NCBI GenBank assembly: GCA_045561055.1
Contig: JBJKYL010000014.1
Coordinates: forward strand, 89,630-153,629
DNA: 64,000 bases
Direction of reading: 5' to 3'
Source of the DNA: SMWC01 sp045561055
Lineage (GTDB): Bacteria; Pseudomonadota; Gammaproteobacteria; Steroidobacterales; Rariloculaceae
The notes under the pieces were generated by a model. It worked only from the letters and a program-made list of their open reading frames with translations. It did not search any database and was not told the DNA's origin. The translations under genes and the position numbers were made by a program. This document shows positions 53,087-61,064 of this stretch, in pieces. The stretch's first letter is position 1, and every line of letters begins with the position of its first letter.

Positions 53087-53229
53087 AGGGCAAACTAGAT
53101 TAAGGCTGAATGAGCGAAATAGATGTCTCAGAACGATGCTGAGGGTTCGTTTGTTAATTCCTAGTATGCTAAATTCTAAAGAAGATTTAGCTGCAGCCGC
53201 TTAGAGGCTGATCGAAGGAAAACTATAAG

Positions 53230-54715
53230 ATGAAAATACGCACAAGACTATTCGTTAGCATTCCACTTCTCGTCGCGCTCTGCAGTGCGACACTTGGATA
53301 TGCAGAGAGTCTCCGAACGGTTACGGGTCTCAACTATATAGACAAAGAGCGCGCATTCGACGGTTATACGTTATTTGCAGCGCTGGGCGACGGGACTACC
53401 TATCTCCTCGATATGGAAGGCAACGTTGTTAATAGCTGGCCCATCACCGGTAACCCGCGGTTGCTCGACAACGGTAATTTGCTGGCTGGCAGCCGCGGCA
53501 GGTTTACCGAATTAGATTGGGACGGTGACATCGTCTGGAGTTATGAGGAAACGCGGTCGAATTACGTGCCGCACCATGACTTCGTTCGCCGCTACAATCC
53601 TAAGCTTGGCGAGATGACGACGTTCTATATTGCTAATAGAGACGTGAGCCAGGAGGAATGTGTCGCTATGGGCTGCGACCCGGCGAATGACTATACCGGG
53701 GCTTCGATCGATACCATCGTCGAGATCAATATGGACGGTGAGATTATCTGGGAGTGGCGTTTTGTTGACCATATGGTTCAGGACAGATACCCAGACAAGG
53801 CTAACTACGTAGGAGAGGGTAAGACGATCGCCGATTATCCTGGTCGTTTGAACGTTCATATTCCGGGGGCACCCGTCCGCCGTGACTGGGTGCACCTCAA
53901 CTCCGTGGACTATAACTCGGAGCTGGATCAGGTGACGTTCAGCGCGGTCTACGGCGAGGTCTACATCATCGATCATGGTGCCACGTTTGTGCCGGGCGAC
54001 CCTGAGCAGAGCATCGCGTTGGCGGCTGGGCCGTCAGGCGATTTTCTTTGGCGTTTCGGTGATCCGGCCCGTTACGAACAGGGTGATCGACCTCACAACG
54101 ATGCAGTGTCACCCCTGACCCCGTTGGGGCAGGATTCCGGGCACAAACAGACCGGTGGCGTTCACGACATACAGTGGATAGATGAAGGGCTTCCGGGTGC
54201 CGGCAAGATACTCCTGTTCAACAACGGCCACTTGTTCAACGACCATGTGCCGCAGTCCTATGTCTATGAGATCAATCCCTATCTCGATGCCGACGGCAAC
54301 GATACCGGGCAGTACGTGAATCCACCCGATGCGGGTTACTACCTCTGGGAGTCGGAGGCGAGGGGGTACTACGCACAAGGCTTCGAGAAACATATCCAAT
54401 CAGGTCGTCTGGATGTACCGCTCACGCGACCCCCAAAACTTCTTCAGTCACATCGCATCGGGCGCTCATCGTCTGCCGAACGGCAACACGTTTATCTGCG
54501 CGTCCACCACGGGCCATCTTTTCGAGGTGACGGCCGACGGCGATCTCGTCTGGGAATATATAGTCCCCGTGACGAACGACGGTCAGATCGTCGACGAGCT
54601 TATCGATCCAATGCCGATGGGCAATCCCGTCTTCCGAGCGTATCGCTATGGCCCAGAACATCCGGCATTCGCCGGCCGCGAGCTGACGCCCATGGGTCCG
54701 ATCGGCGTGCAATAG
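53230..54715 (+). pseudogene. ASST family protein, copy 3, apparent frameshift
   Basis: Close paralogue of the gene at 49976, with a signal peptide ending TLGYAE and an AAGGA site before the ATG. Up to GYYLWESEAR it matches copy 2. Then a run of five G (54362-54366) shifts the frame, and the shifted frame goes on as scrambled sequence to 54732. Removing one G restores GTTHKASRNISNQVVW and the ASST end MGPIGVQ at 54715, which aligns in length with copy 2. The lesion is either an indel error or a real inactivation of the last third, which holds propeller blades. Confidence 0.86.
53506..53855 (+). repeat. 350-bp block shared with 50252-50601
   Basis: Partner of the ASST copy 2 block; one mismatch by eye at a synonymous third position. 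See the entry at 50252. Confidence 0.88.
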
Positions 54716-54894
54716 TTTCTGAGTTTGATTGAGGCTTATGTTATTTCGGGTGTCTTTTGCACTGATACTAGGAGAGTAATAGGTTCCAACTGATAAGCTT
54801 TCCGCGCCGCACGGGGCCTCGGACTTTAAGGATTCGGAAAAATCTATCGATTACGTGATGATCTGCGAAGTTTTAGCAAGACGGCGGCTCTGGC

Positions 54895-55749
54895 TCAAGA
54901 TGCTGACGCGGCAAACCCATTGGAAATAACGAGCTTATTGCGTTCTTTTACTTTGGCTTGGAATGCCACTCCTCCATCTATCTCCCATCCTTCAACTTGT
55001 AGCGTCTCTCCAGGAATAACCGGAGAACTAAAGCGTAAATCTAAGGATTTCATCCCCGCAGTATCGTAATTAAATGCTTTGCGTAATATAGAGAAGCCGC
55101 AGATTCCATAAACGCAAAGGCCGTGAAGAATCGGAGTTTCAAAACCTGCTTTCCGCGCTATGTCCGGGTCTACATGTAGAGGGTTTCGATCACCGTTTAG
55201 GCGATATAGCAATGCCGTTCTGTTGCTAGTCGGTATCTCGTCGACAAAATCAGGGGCTCCCTCGGGTACACTTGCAAGTGGTTCAGGTGCTTCGCCAAAA
55301 CCACCTGCTCCACCATCCCCCCGAAGAAATAGTGTCGATGTGATAGTGCAAAGATGGTCGTCTGTTTCATTGTTGAATAGCACCTTGTCAAAGTAGACTA
55401 GCGAACCTTTGTCCGCACCTTTGTCGACTACCGCAGCGACACGAAATTCTCCGCGTAATTCAGCAGAGGGCGGTAAGGGTTTGATGTATCGTGCCCGTTG
55501 CTCGCCGTGGAGCATCTTGACGTAATTCATCCCAAAATCTTTATTGGTAACCCACAAACCAGGGTGTGCCAATATAGATGAGATACTCGGGAGCACACGT
55601 AGATTTTTTTCATAAACAAAAGGGAGTTCATGCTCATCGAGGGGATTATCACAAACACCAAGACTGAGGGAATAAAACATCACATCGCGTTCAGTATAAG
55701 GCGCAACTATGGTTTCGAATTTGTGTTTCTGCAGATTTTCTAGATTCAT
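54895..55749 (-). CDS. MaoC/hydratase-2 family (3R)-enoyl-CoA hydratase
   Basis: Double hot-dog hydratase of 284 residues, resembling the hydratase-2 domain of peroxisomal multifunctional enzyme type 2, which hydrates trans-2-enoyl-CoA to (3R)-hydroxyacyl-CoA. The signature Y-R-L-N-G-D-R-N-P-L-H-V-D with catalytic Asp and His is intact, followed by AGFETPILHGLCVYG. The ancestral Ser before GD is Asn here. No signal peptide. It is divergent from the crotonase gene at 55982 and belongs by content to the acyl-CoA module that follows. Confidence 0.9.
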   Translation of the reverse strand: MNLENLQKHKFETIVAPYTERDVMFYSLSLGVCDNPLDEHELPFVYEKNLRVLPSISSILAHPGLWVTNKDFGMNYVKMLHGEQRARYIKPLPPSAELRGEFRVAAVVDKGADKGSLVYFDKVLFNNETDDHLCTITSTLFLRGDGGAGGFGEAPEPLASVPEGAPDFVDEIPTSNRTALLYRLNGDRNPLHVDPDIARKAGFETPILHGLCVYGICGFSILRKAFNYDTAGMKSLDLRFSSPVIPGETLQVEGWEIDGGVAFQAKVKERNKLVISNGFAASAS

Positions 55750-55981
55750 GGTTTTTGATTTTCAGATGTTGGTTATTTGTTGTGATTTCTTTCTAGCATG
55801 CTTCATTTTCTTATAATATTGTATAGCAATCGGCAATCACCAGGTTTAGGGAATATATACTCCGCTTTACGAATCTATCGCTTTGCAGTTTGGTTGCTGG
55901 TGATATTTTTTTACCTATGGCCACGGTTTTCCCCATCTCATCTGTCAACATATAGCGCTTAATCGAATTATCAGCGAGATC

Positions 55982-56785
55982 ATGACTATGAATACAAATA
56001 TCAAAATGGAAGTCGAAGGCGGCGTCGCAAGTCTTATCATGACCCGGCCGGAGATTAGAAATGCACTGACCGATGAGCTTCGCGATGACCTGGCGGAGTG
56101 CATGCAACAATGTGAAATGGATGCAGCGATCCGCTGTGTTGTCTTGCGGGGTTCAGGCGGTCAGTTCATGGGTGGCGGAAATATTAAGGGCATGATAGAG
56201 CGGGCAAAGATGGCGCCGGAAGAGCGTAAGTCTTTCATTATTCGCTACATCCAAACATTGCACTACATTATTAACCGAATCACCAAGATGCCTAAGCCGG
56301 TGATCTGTGCAGTGGAAGGTTCGGCGGCTGGAGCTGGCTTAGCTTTTGCGGTGGCGGGTGACTTCACAATCGCTGCTGAATCCGCCTTTTTCACTTCAGG
56401 GTATTCTATGATCGGTCTCAGTCCAGATTCGTCCAGTACCTATTTTCTTCCGCGCCTCATCGGCCTCAAACGTGCTTTTGAAATGATGTATCTATCCGGC
56501 CGATATACTGCGGAAGAAGCCAAAGAAATGGGTTTAGTCACGCGCGTCGTTCCCAACGATGAATTCGATAACTATGTTTCCGAGCTGGCTACCAAGCTGG
56601 CAAACGGTCCAACCCACGCCTATGCGCAAGGAAAAGCGTTGCTCTATTCGTCGTTCGATAACTCGATGGAATCTCAACTTGAATTGGAAGCGGCCGCTAT
56701 CGGGTCATGTATGATGACCGACGATCACATCGAAGGTGTTACGGCGTTTATGGAGAAACGCAAACCGATCTTCAAAGGCAAATAG
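55982..56785 (+). CDS. Enoyl-CoA hydratase/isomerase (crotonase family)
   Basis: Cytoplasmic crotonase-fold protein of 267 residues. It has the oxyanion-hole segments VLRGSGGQFMGGGNIKGM and AVEGSAAGAGLAFAVAGDFT, and SMIGLSPDSSSTYFLPRLIG, where crotonases usually carry a catalytic Glu. Here that stretch reads GLSPDSSSTYF, so Asp replaces one expected acid and activity could be isomerase or another crotonase reaction. The HMG-CoA-synthase-like gene follows after 61 bp. Confidence 0.88.
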   Translation: MTMNTNIKMEVEGGVASLIMTRPEIRNALTDELRDDLAECMQQCEMDAAIRCVVLRGSGGQFMGGGNIKGMIERAKMAPEERKSFIIRYIQTLHYIINRITKMPKPVICAVEGSAAGAGLAFAVAGDFTIAAESAFFTSGYSMIGLSPDSSSTYFLPRLIGLKRAFEMMYLSGRYTAEEAKEMGLVTRVVPNDEFDNYVSELATKLANGPTHAYAQGKALLYSSFDNSMESQLELEAAAIGSCMMTDDHIEGVTAFMEKRKPIFKGK

Positions 56786-56846
56786 TCCATCGATACCGAT
56801 GCTATTTTTCGTCAATCTGTAAGCAATACTGATTAAAGATACTATT

Positions 56847-58298
56847 ATGAGCTCTTCGGGAATTACTAGTTTTGGGGCCTATATACCCCGCCTTCGAATC
56901 GATCGCTCCCACATTGCAAAGGCCCATGCCTGGATGGCGCCTTCATTGCGTGGAGCGGCGAAAGGTGAACGAGCCTTCTGCAGTTGGGATGAAGATTCGA
57001 TCACCATGGCCGTGGAAGCGGGGCGAGATTGCCTGACTAACATTGATCTGAAATCTATCGGTCGCATAACGCTCGCATCTACAACCGCACCCTTTGCTGA
57101 TCTCCAGGGCTCGGCGATTGCGGCAGGTGCCTTGAGATTGGAACAAAACATAGCGAGCATGGACATCGCTAGTTCACAGCGAGCGGCTACATCGGGCTTT
57201 ATTCAGATGCTTCAGTCCGCACAGTCCACACTGTTTATTGCATCGGAGCGACCCGTGGCTAAGCCTGCTAGTCCCCAGGAGCTTGGTTTTGGAGCTGGTG
57301 CTGCAGCCTATGTGACTGGCACCGAGAATGTGATTGCTGAATTTCTGGCAAGCGCAACGGTGACAACGAATTTTGTTGACCACTTCCGTGCTGCAGAGGA
57401 GCAGTACAATTACTACTGGGAAGAGCGCTGGATTAGAAATGAAGGCATTAATAAGCTTGTAATCAAAGCGGCGACTTCAGCCCTTGAGAAAGCAGGCCTT
57501 GGTGCAACAGAAATAAACCATCTCATCGTGCCGCCTGTTCAACGTGGTACCGCTAAGACCGTTGCCAGGCAACTGGGCTTCGAGGGTAATCTGGCCGATG
57601 ACTTGCAGCTAGGTTGTGGATACACCGGTACTGCACATCCGCTTTTGATGCTCGCTAATGTATTGGAACAGGCTGGGCCTGGAGAACACATACTTCTTAT
57701 CGGCTTTGGTCAGGGCGCGGACGCCATTGTGTTGCGGACAACTGAACATCTGGCATCACGTCAACCGGCACGTGGAATAAAGGGTAACCTGGCCGATAAG
57801 CTGGAAACCGGAGATTACCTGCGCATGCTGTCTTTTTACCAAGGAATAGAACTGGAATGGGGTATGCGTTCGGAAAAAAGTGGCAAAACCATGTTCTCTG
57901 CCCAGTACCGGGCCGTAGAACAGACGGCTGGATTCAATGCTGGACTTTGTAGCCATTGCGATACGGTCCAGTTTCCACAATTACAGTATTGCGTTAATAC
58001 CGACTGTCGGAAATCAGCAGCAGAATTTGAAACTATTTCCCTAGTCGATGTGCCCTGTGAGGTGTTCACTTATACCAGTGACTGGCTTTCCTATCATCCC
58101 GCCCCACCCCTCAATGTCGGCTTTGTCCAATTTGATAATGGTGCTCGTGTATTGATGGAAATGGTGGATATTGGTAACGATGGGCTGGCTGTTGGCATGC
58201 CCATGCGTAATGTCTTCAGGGTCAAAGAGTTAGATCAGGAACGGGGTTACCGACGCTATTTCTGGAAAGCAACCCCCTCAGTAACGAAAGAGGCTTAA
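56847..58298 (+). CDS. HMG-CoA-synthase-like protein fused to DUF35 zinc-ribbon/OB domain
   Basis: A 483-residue fusion. Residues 1 to about 345 have the thiolase-fold HMG-CoA synthase pattern. Residues about 365-483 form a DUF35 acyl-CoA-associated domain with a zinc ribbon (CSHC ... CVNTDC, spacing Cx2C-x10-Cx4C) and an OB fold. The synthase nucleophile position reads SSQRAAT, Gln111 in place of Cys, and the usual His and Asn sites also look replaced (VPPVQRG, GCGYTGT). In archaea, HMG-CoA synthase, thiolase and DUF35 proteins form one complex; here two are fused and the third is the next gene, 2 bp away. The reaction is unknown. Confidence 0.85.
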   Translation: MSSSGITSFGAYIPRLRIDRSHIAKAHAWMAPSLRGAAKGERAFCSWDEDSITMAVEAGRDCLTNIDLKSIGRITLASTTAPFADLQGSAIAAGALRLEQNIASMDIASSQRAATSGFIQMLQSAQSTLFIASERPVAKPASPQELGFGAGAAAYVTGTENVIAEFLASATVTTNFVDHFRAAEEQYNYYWEERWIRNEGINKLVIKAATSALEKAGLGATEINHLIVPPVQRGTAKTVARQLGFEGNLADDLQLGCGYTGTAHPLLMLANVLEQAGPGEHILLIGFGQGADAIVLRTTEHLASRQPARGIKGNLADKLETGDYLRMLSFYQGIELEWGMRSEKSGKTMFSAQYRAVEQTAGFNAGLCSHCDTVQFPQLQYCVNTDCRKSAAEFETISLVDVPCEVFTYTSDWLSYHPAPPLNVGFVQFDNGARVLMEMVDIGNDGLAVGMPMRNVFRVKELDQERGYRRYFWKATPSVTKEA

Positions 58299-58300
58299 AC

Positions 58301-59497
58301 ATGGCAATGGGAATCAAAGATAAGGTTGCAATACTTGGTATGGGTTGTTCACAGTTTGGAGAACGTTGGGATAGAGGTGCCGAAGACTTAATGGCTGAAG
58401 CCTTTGACGAAGCGCTGGTGGATGCGGGTGTAGAAAGGCAGCAGATTGAGGCCGCCTGGTATGGCTGTTATGGAGACTCGGTCAGTGTCGGTCCTTCCGC
58501 CCTCCCTGCAGCAGTTGCCCTTCGTTTGGATGGGATCCCCGTAAGCCGAGTGGAGAACATGTGTACAACTGGCACCGAGGCTCTGCGTGGTGCGGCCTAT
58601 GCTGTTGCCGCCGGTGCCGTGGACATCGCACTCGCCGTCGGTACGGAAAAATTGAAGGACACGGGTTTTGGAGGATTGCCCCCCGCTTTCAGAGGCAACC
58701 TGAACGACATGTGGTTACCTTGTACCTCTGCACCCTCTAACTTTGCTCAGCTCTCTCACGGCTACGAGCACAAGCACGGGATACAAAAGGACACTATCAA
58801 ACGGGCGATGGCACATGTCTCCTGGAAAAGTCATCAGAATGGGATGCTCAGTCCCAAGGCGCATTTGCGTAAGGCCGTGTCCATGGAGACCATTCTTAAC
58901 GCGCCGATGATAGCGGACCCGATCGGTCTCTATGACTGTTGCGGTGTTTCGGACGGCGCCGCCTGCGCTATCGTTACGACACCGGAAATTGCTAAATCGC
59001 TTGGAAAATCGGATCTGGTTTCTATTAAGGCGCTCCAGCTATCTGTCGGTAGCGGGGTGGAAACCACCACTAACCAGTGGGACGGCAGTTATGTACGTAA
59101 TACCCGCATTGCCGCTAAACGCGCCTATGATGAAGCCGGAATAGACAAGCCCCGGGAACAACTAAGTCTGATAGAGGTACACGACTGTTTTTCCATTACC
59201 GAGCTGGTCACCATGGAAGACCTGTTTATTTCTGAAGAAGGTAAGGCGACTCAAGATGTGCTGGATGGATTTTATGATGCTGATGGCGGTATTCCTTGCC
59301 AGATAGACGGTGGGCTCAAATGTTTTGGCCATCCCATCGGCGCTTCAGGGTTACGCATGGGTTACGAAATATACTCGCAGCTCCTGGGACGCGGTGGTGA
59401 ACGACAGGTGGATAGTCCCAGTCTGGGTTTGACGCATAATCTCGGCGGTGCACCCTATTTCGGTGTTACCGCAGTTTCCATTATGGGATTGATGTAG
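58301..59497 (+). CDS. SCP2-type thiolase
   Basis: Thiolase of 398 residues, of the sterol-carrier-protein-x/acetyl-CoA acetyltransferase-like branch. The nucleophile Cys88 lies in ENMCTTGTEAL; VHDCFSI and GGLKCFGHPIGASGLR hold the His and second Cys region. It thus keeps the active site that the neighbouring fused protein lacks. An AAAGAGG site inside the previous gene precedes the ATG, so the pair is probably translationally coupled and may form a thiolase/DUF35 complex. Confidence 0.92.
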   Translation: MAMGIKDKVAILGMGCSQFGERWDRGAEDLMAEAFDEALVDAGVERQQIEAAWYGCYGDSVSVGPSALPAAVALRLDGIPVSRVENMCTTGTEALRGAAYAVAAGAVDIALAVGTEKLKDTGFGGLPPAFRGNLNDMWLPCTSAPSNFAQLSHGYEHKHGIQKDTIKRAMAHVSWKSHQNGMLSPKAHLRKAVSMETILNAPMIADPIGLYDCCGVSDGAACAIVTTPEIAKSLGKSDLVSIKALQLSVGSGVETTTNQWDGSYVRNTRIAAKRAYDEAGIDKPREQLSLIEVHDCFSITELVTMEDLFISEEGKATQDVLDGFYDADGGIPCQIDGGLKCFGHPIGASGLRMGYEIYSQLLGRGGERQVDSPSLGLTHNLGGAPYFGVTAVSIMGLM

Positions 59498-59621
59498 AAA
59501 GTTGCAATCAATTATCTTTCTGGATAATCATAAATCGGCTAGGGTGGGGAACGGCTGTAGTTAAAGCTGTGCTCCGCAAACCAAGTGGTTCTAAACAAAG
59601 GCTAATAACAGGGACAATACA

Positions 59622-60806
59622 ATGGCAGGCGTATTAGAAGGTATAAGGGTACTAGATTTTGGGCGCTATATAGCAGGCCCTTTTTGCGCAACGCTTCTGG
59701 GCGATCTCGGTGCCGAAGTGATTCGTATTGAACGGCCTCAAGGCGGGGAAGACCGAGATCTAAATCCCATTGGTTCGGACGAAAGCGGCGGGATGGTCGT
59801 GATAACAGGCAGAAACAAATCAGGAATGACTTTAAAATTAGGTAGCGAAGAAATCAAACCTATTGTGGAACGATTGGTAAAAAGCGCGGATGTGGTCATC
59901 GCCAATATGCCCGCCTCAATACTAAAAAAAATAGGTTTAGATTACGATAGTTTAAAATCTATAAAAGAAAACATTATTCTCACTACGCCCAGTGCTTATG
60001 GTGAAAATGGCCCCTATAGCAAGAAAGTTGGTTTTGATGGTGTGGCCCAAGCTATGTCCGGCATTATGTATTTGACAGGCGAGCCTGGAACGCCGGTAAA
60101 AACTTCTTCCCCCTTCGTCGATTATGGTACGGCTTTCCTTGGCGCTTTCGCTACCCTCGCTGCCATTTATGAATTAAAAAATAGTGGCAAAGGTCAACAT
60201 GTAGAAACCTCACTCCTAAGTACTGCTTTAACGATTGGCAACTCCCCAATTACTGAACAAGACCAACTCAATATTAATCGTGAACCTATCGGTAGCCGAA
60301 CGCAGTACGCCGGACCTGCTGATGTCTTTCAATCGAAAGATGGTTGGGTAATGGTTCAAGTGATTGGCCCTTACATGTGGAAGCGTTGGTGCGAATTAGT
60401 AGGCAAACCAGAACTTCTACAAGACGAACGTTTTAAAGATGACGACAGTCGTGGGATAAACGGTGCTTATTTAAGCGAGGTTATGCAAGCCTGGTGTGGT
60501 CAATTCACTAACAAAGAATTAGTCACAAAAATGGAAGCCAGCCACCTGCCGTGTGCAGAAGTACTCACGCCTCAAAGAGTACTTGAAGACGAACATGTTG
60601 TTGCCACTGAACAGTTTGTCGATGTAGATTTTCCTGGGTTAACGAAACCCGTAAAGGTCGCTGCACCGCCCTTTAAACTTTCGGAAACGCCCACAAAAAA
60701 AATGGAGCGAGCACCTTGTTTAGGTGAGCATACCGATAAGCTCCTTGCTGAGCTTGGCTTTAGCGATGAAGAAATAGGTCAGTTTAGAGACAAAAAAGTC
60801 ATATAA
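59622..60806 (+). CDS. CaiB/BaiF family (class III) CoA transferase
   Basis: Moves CoA between carboxylic acids through an enzyme-bound aspartyl thioester. The 394 residues start with VLDFGRYIAGPFCATLLGDL and place the catalytic aspartate at Asp167 in SPFVDYGTA. GLRGHxxP-type family blocks are present in divergent form, with LVTKMEASHLPCAEVLTP near the C terminus. An AGGGA site precedes the ATG. Codon use looks AT-richer than in the genes on both sides (many AAA, ATA and TTA codons), suggesting separate acquisition. It could activate the acid fed into the acyl-CoA module. Confidence 0.93.
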   Translation: MAGVLEGIRVLDFGRYIAGPFCATLLGDLGAEVIRIERPQGGEDRDLNPIGSDESGGMVVITGRNKSGMTLKLGSEEIKPIVERLVKSADVVIANMPASILKKIGLDYDSLKSIKENIILTTPSAYGENGPYSKKVGFDGVAQAMSGIMYLTGEPGTPVKTSSPFVDYGTAFLGAFATLAAIYELKNSGKGQHVETSLLSTALTIGNSPITEQDQLNINREPIGSRTQYAGPADVFQSKDGWVMVQVIGPYMWKRWCELVGKPELLQDERFKDDDSRGINGAYLSEVMQAWCGQFTNKELVTKMEASHLPCAEVLTPQRVLEDEHVVATEQFVDVDFPGLTKPVKVAAPPFKLSETPTKKMERAPCLGEHTDKLLAELGFSDEEIGQFRDKKVI

Positions 60807-60898
60807 GCGGTCATATTTGGGCATCTGCTAGCGGATATATCTGTTTAGACTTTTGTGTGATTATAGTTTTTGGTATAACTGTTGTTCTATAGTATGGT

Positions 60899-60946
60899 AA
60901 GACCGATGTGGTAGGACCAAATAAGACCAATATGGTAGGACCAAAT
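60899..60946 (+). repeat. Two tandem 24-bp repeats with TGGTAGGACCA palindromes
   Basis: Units 60899-60922 and 60923-60946 differ at two positions. Each holds TGGT-AGG-ACCA, which fits the FadR-subfamily GntR operator type TGGT-N3-ACCA. A third, partial site TGGTAAGACCG lies at 60895-60905. The repeats are 60 bp upstream of the cytochrome/monooxygenase-like gene and absent from the same place before its second copy. The cognate regulator is not in the window. Confidence 0.7.
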
Positions 60947-60965
60947 ATTCCCCATAATACGATTG

Positions 60966-61064
60966 ATAGATGCTTTTAAAGTTTGAGATTATTCAAGGAT
61001 AAACCGATGCAATCATTGCCTAGAGCGCCTTTCATCTCTCTGTTTGCTCTTCTAAGTCTGCCTT
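60966..61064 (+). repeat. Direct repeat, copy A (matches 63902-64000)
   Basis: This 99-nt stretch recurs 2936 bp downstream with three mismatches, all upstream of the ATG; the first 58 coding bases are identical. It shows that a whole gene unit has been duplicated in tandem. Copy B runs off the window. Confidence 0.95.

Noticed and set aside
53512..53976. Long reverse frames within both ASST copies (also 50258-50518)
   Set aside because: They are mirror frames of the ASST coding sequence and repeat between the copies because the forward genes do.
54330..54732. Arg/Ser-rich C terminus of ASST copy 3 as a new domain
   Set aside because: It is the out-of-frame reading after the G5 run; the other frame carries the conserved ASST ending.
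60899..60946. CRISPR array
   Set aside because: Only two directly abutting repeat units without spacers and no cas genes; operator-like instead.
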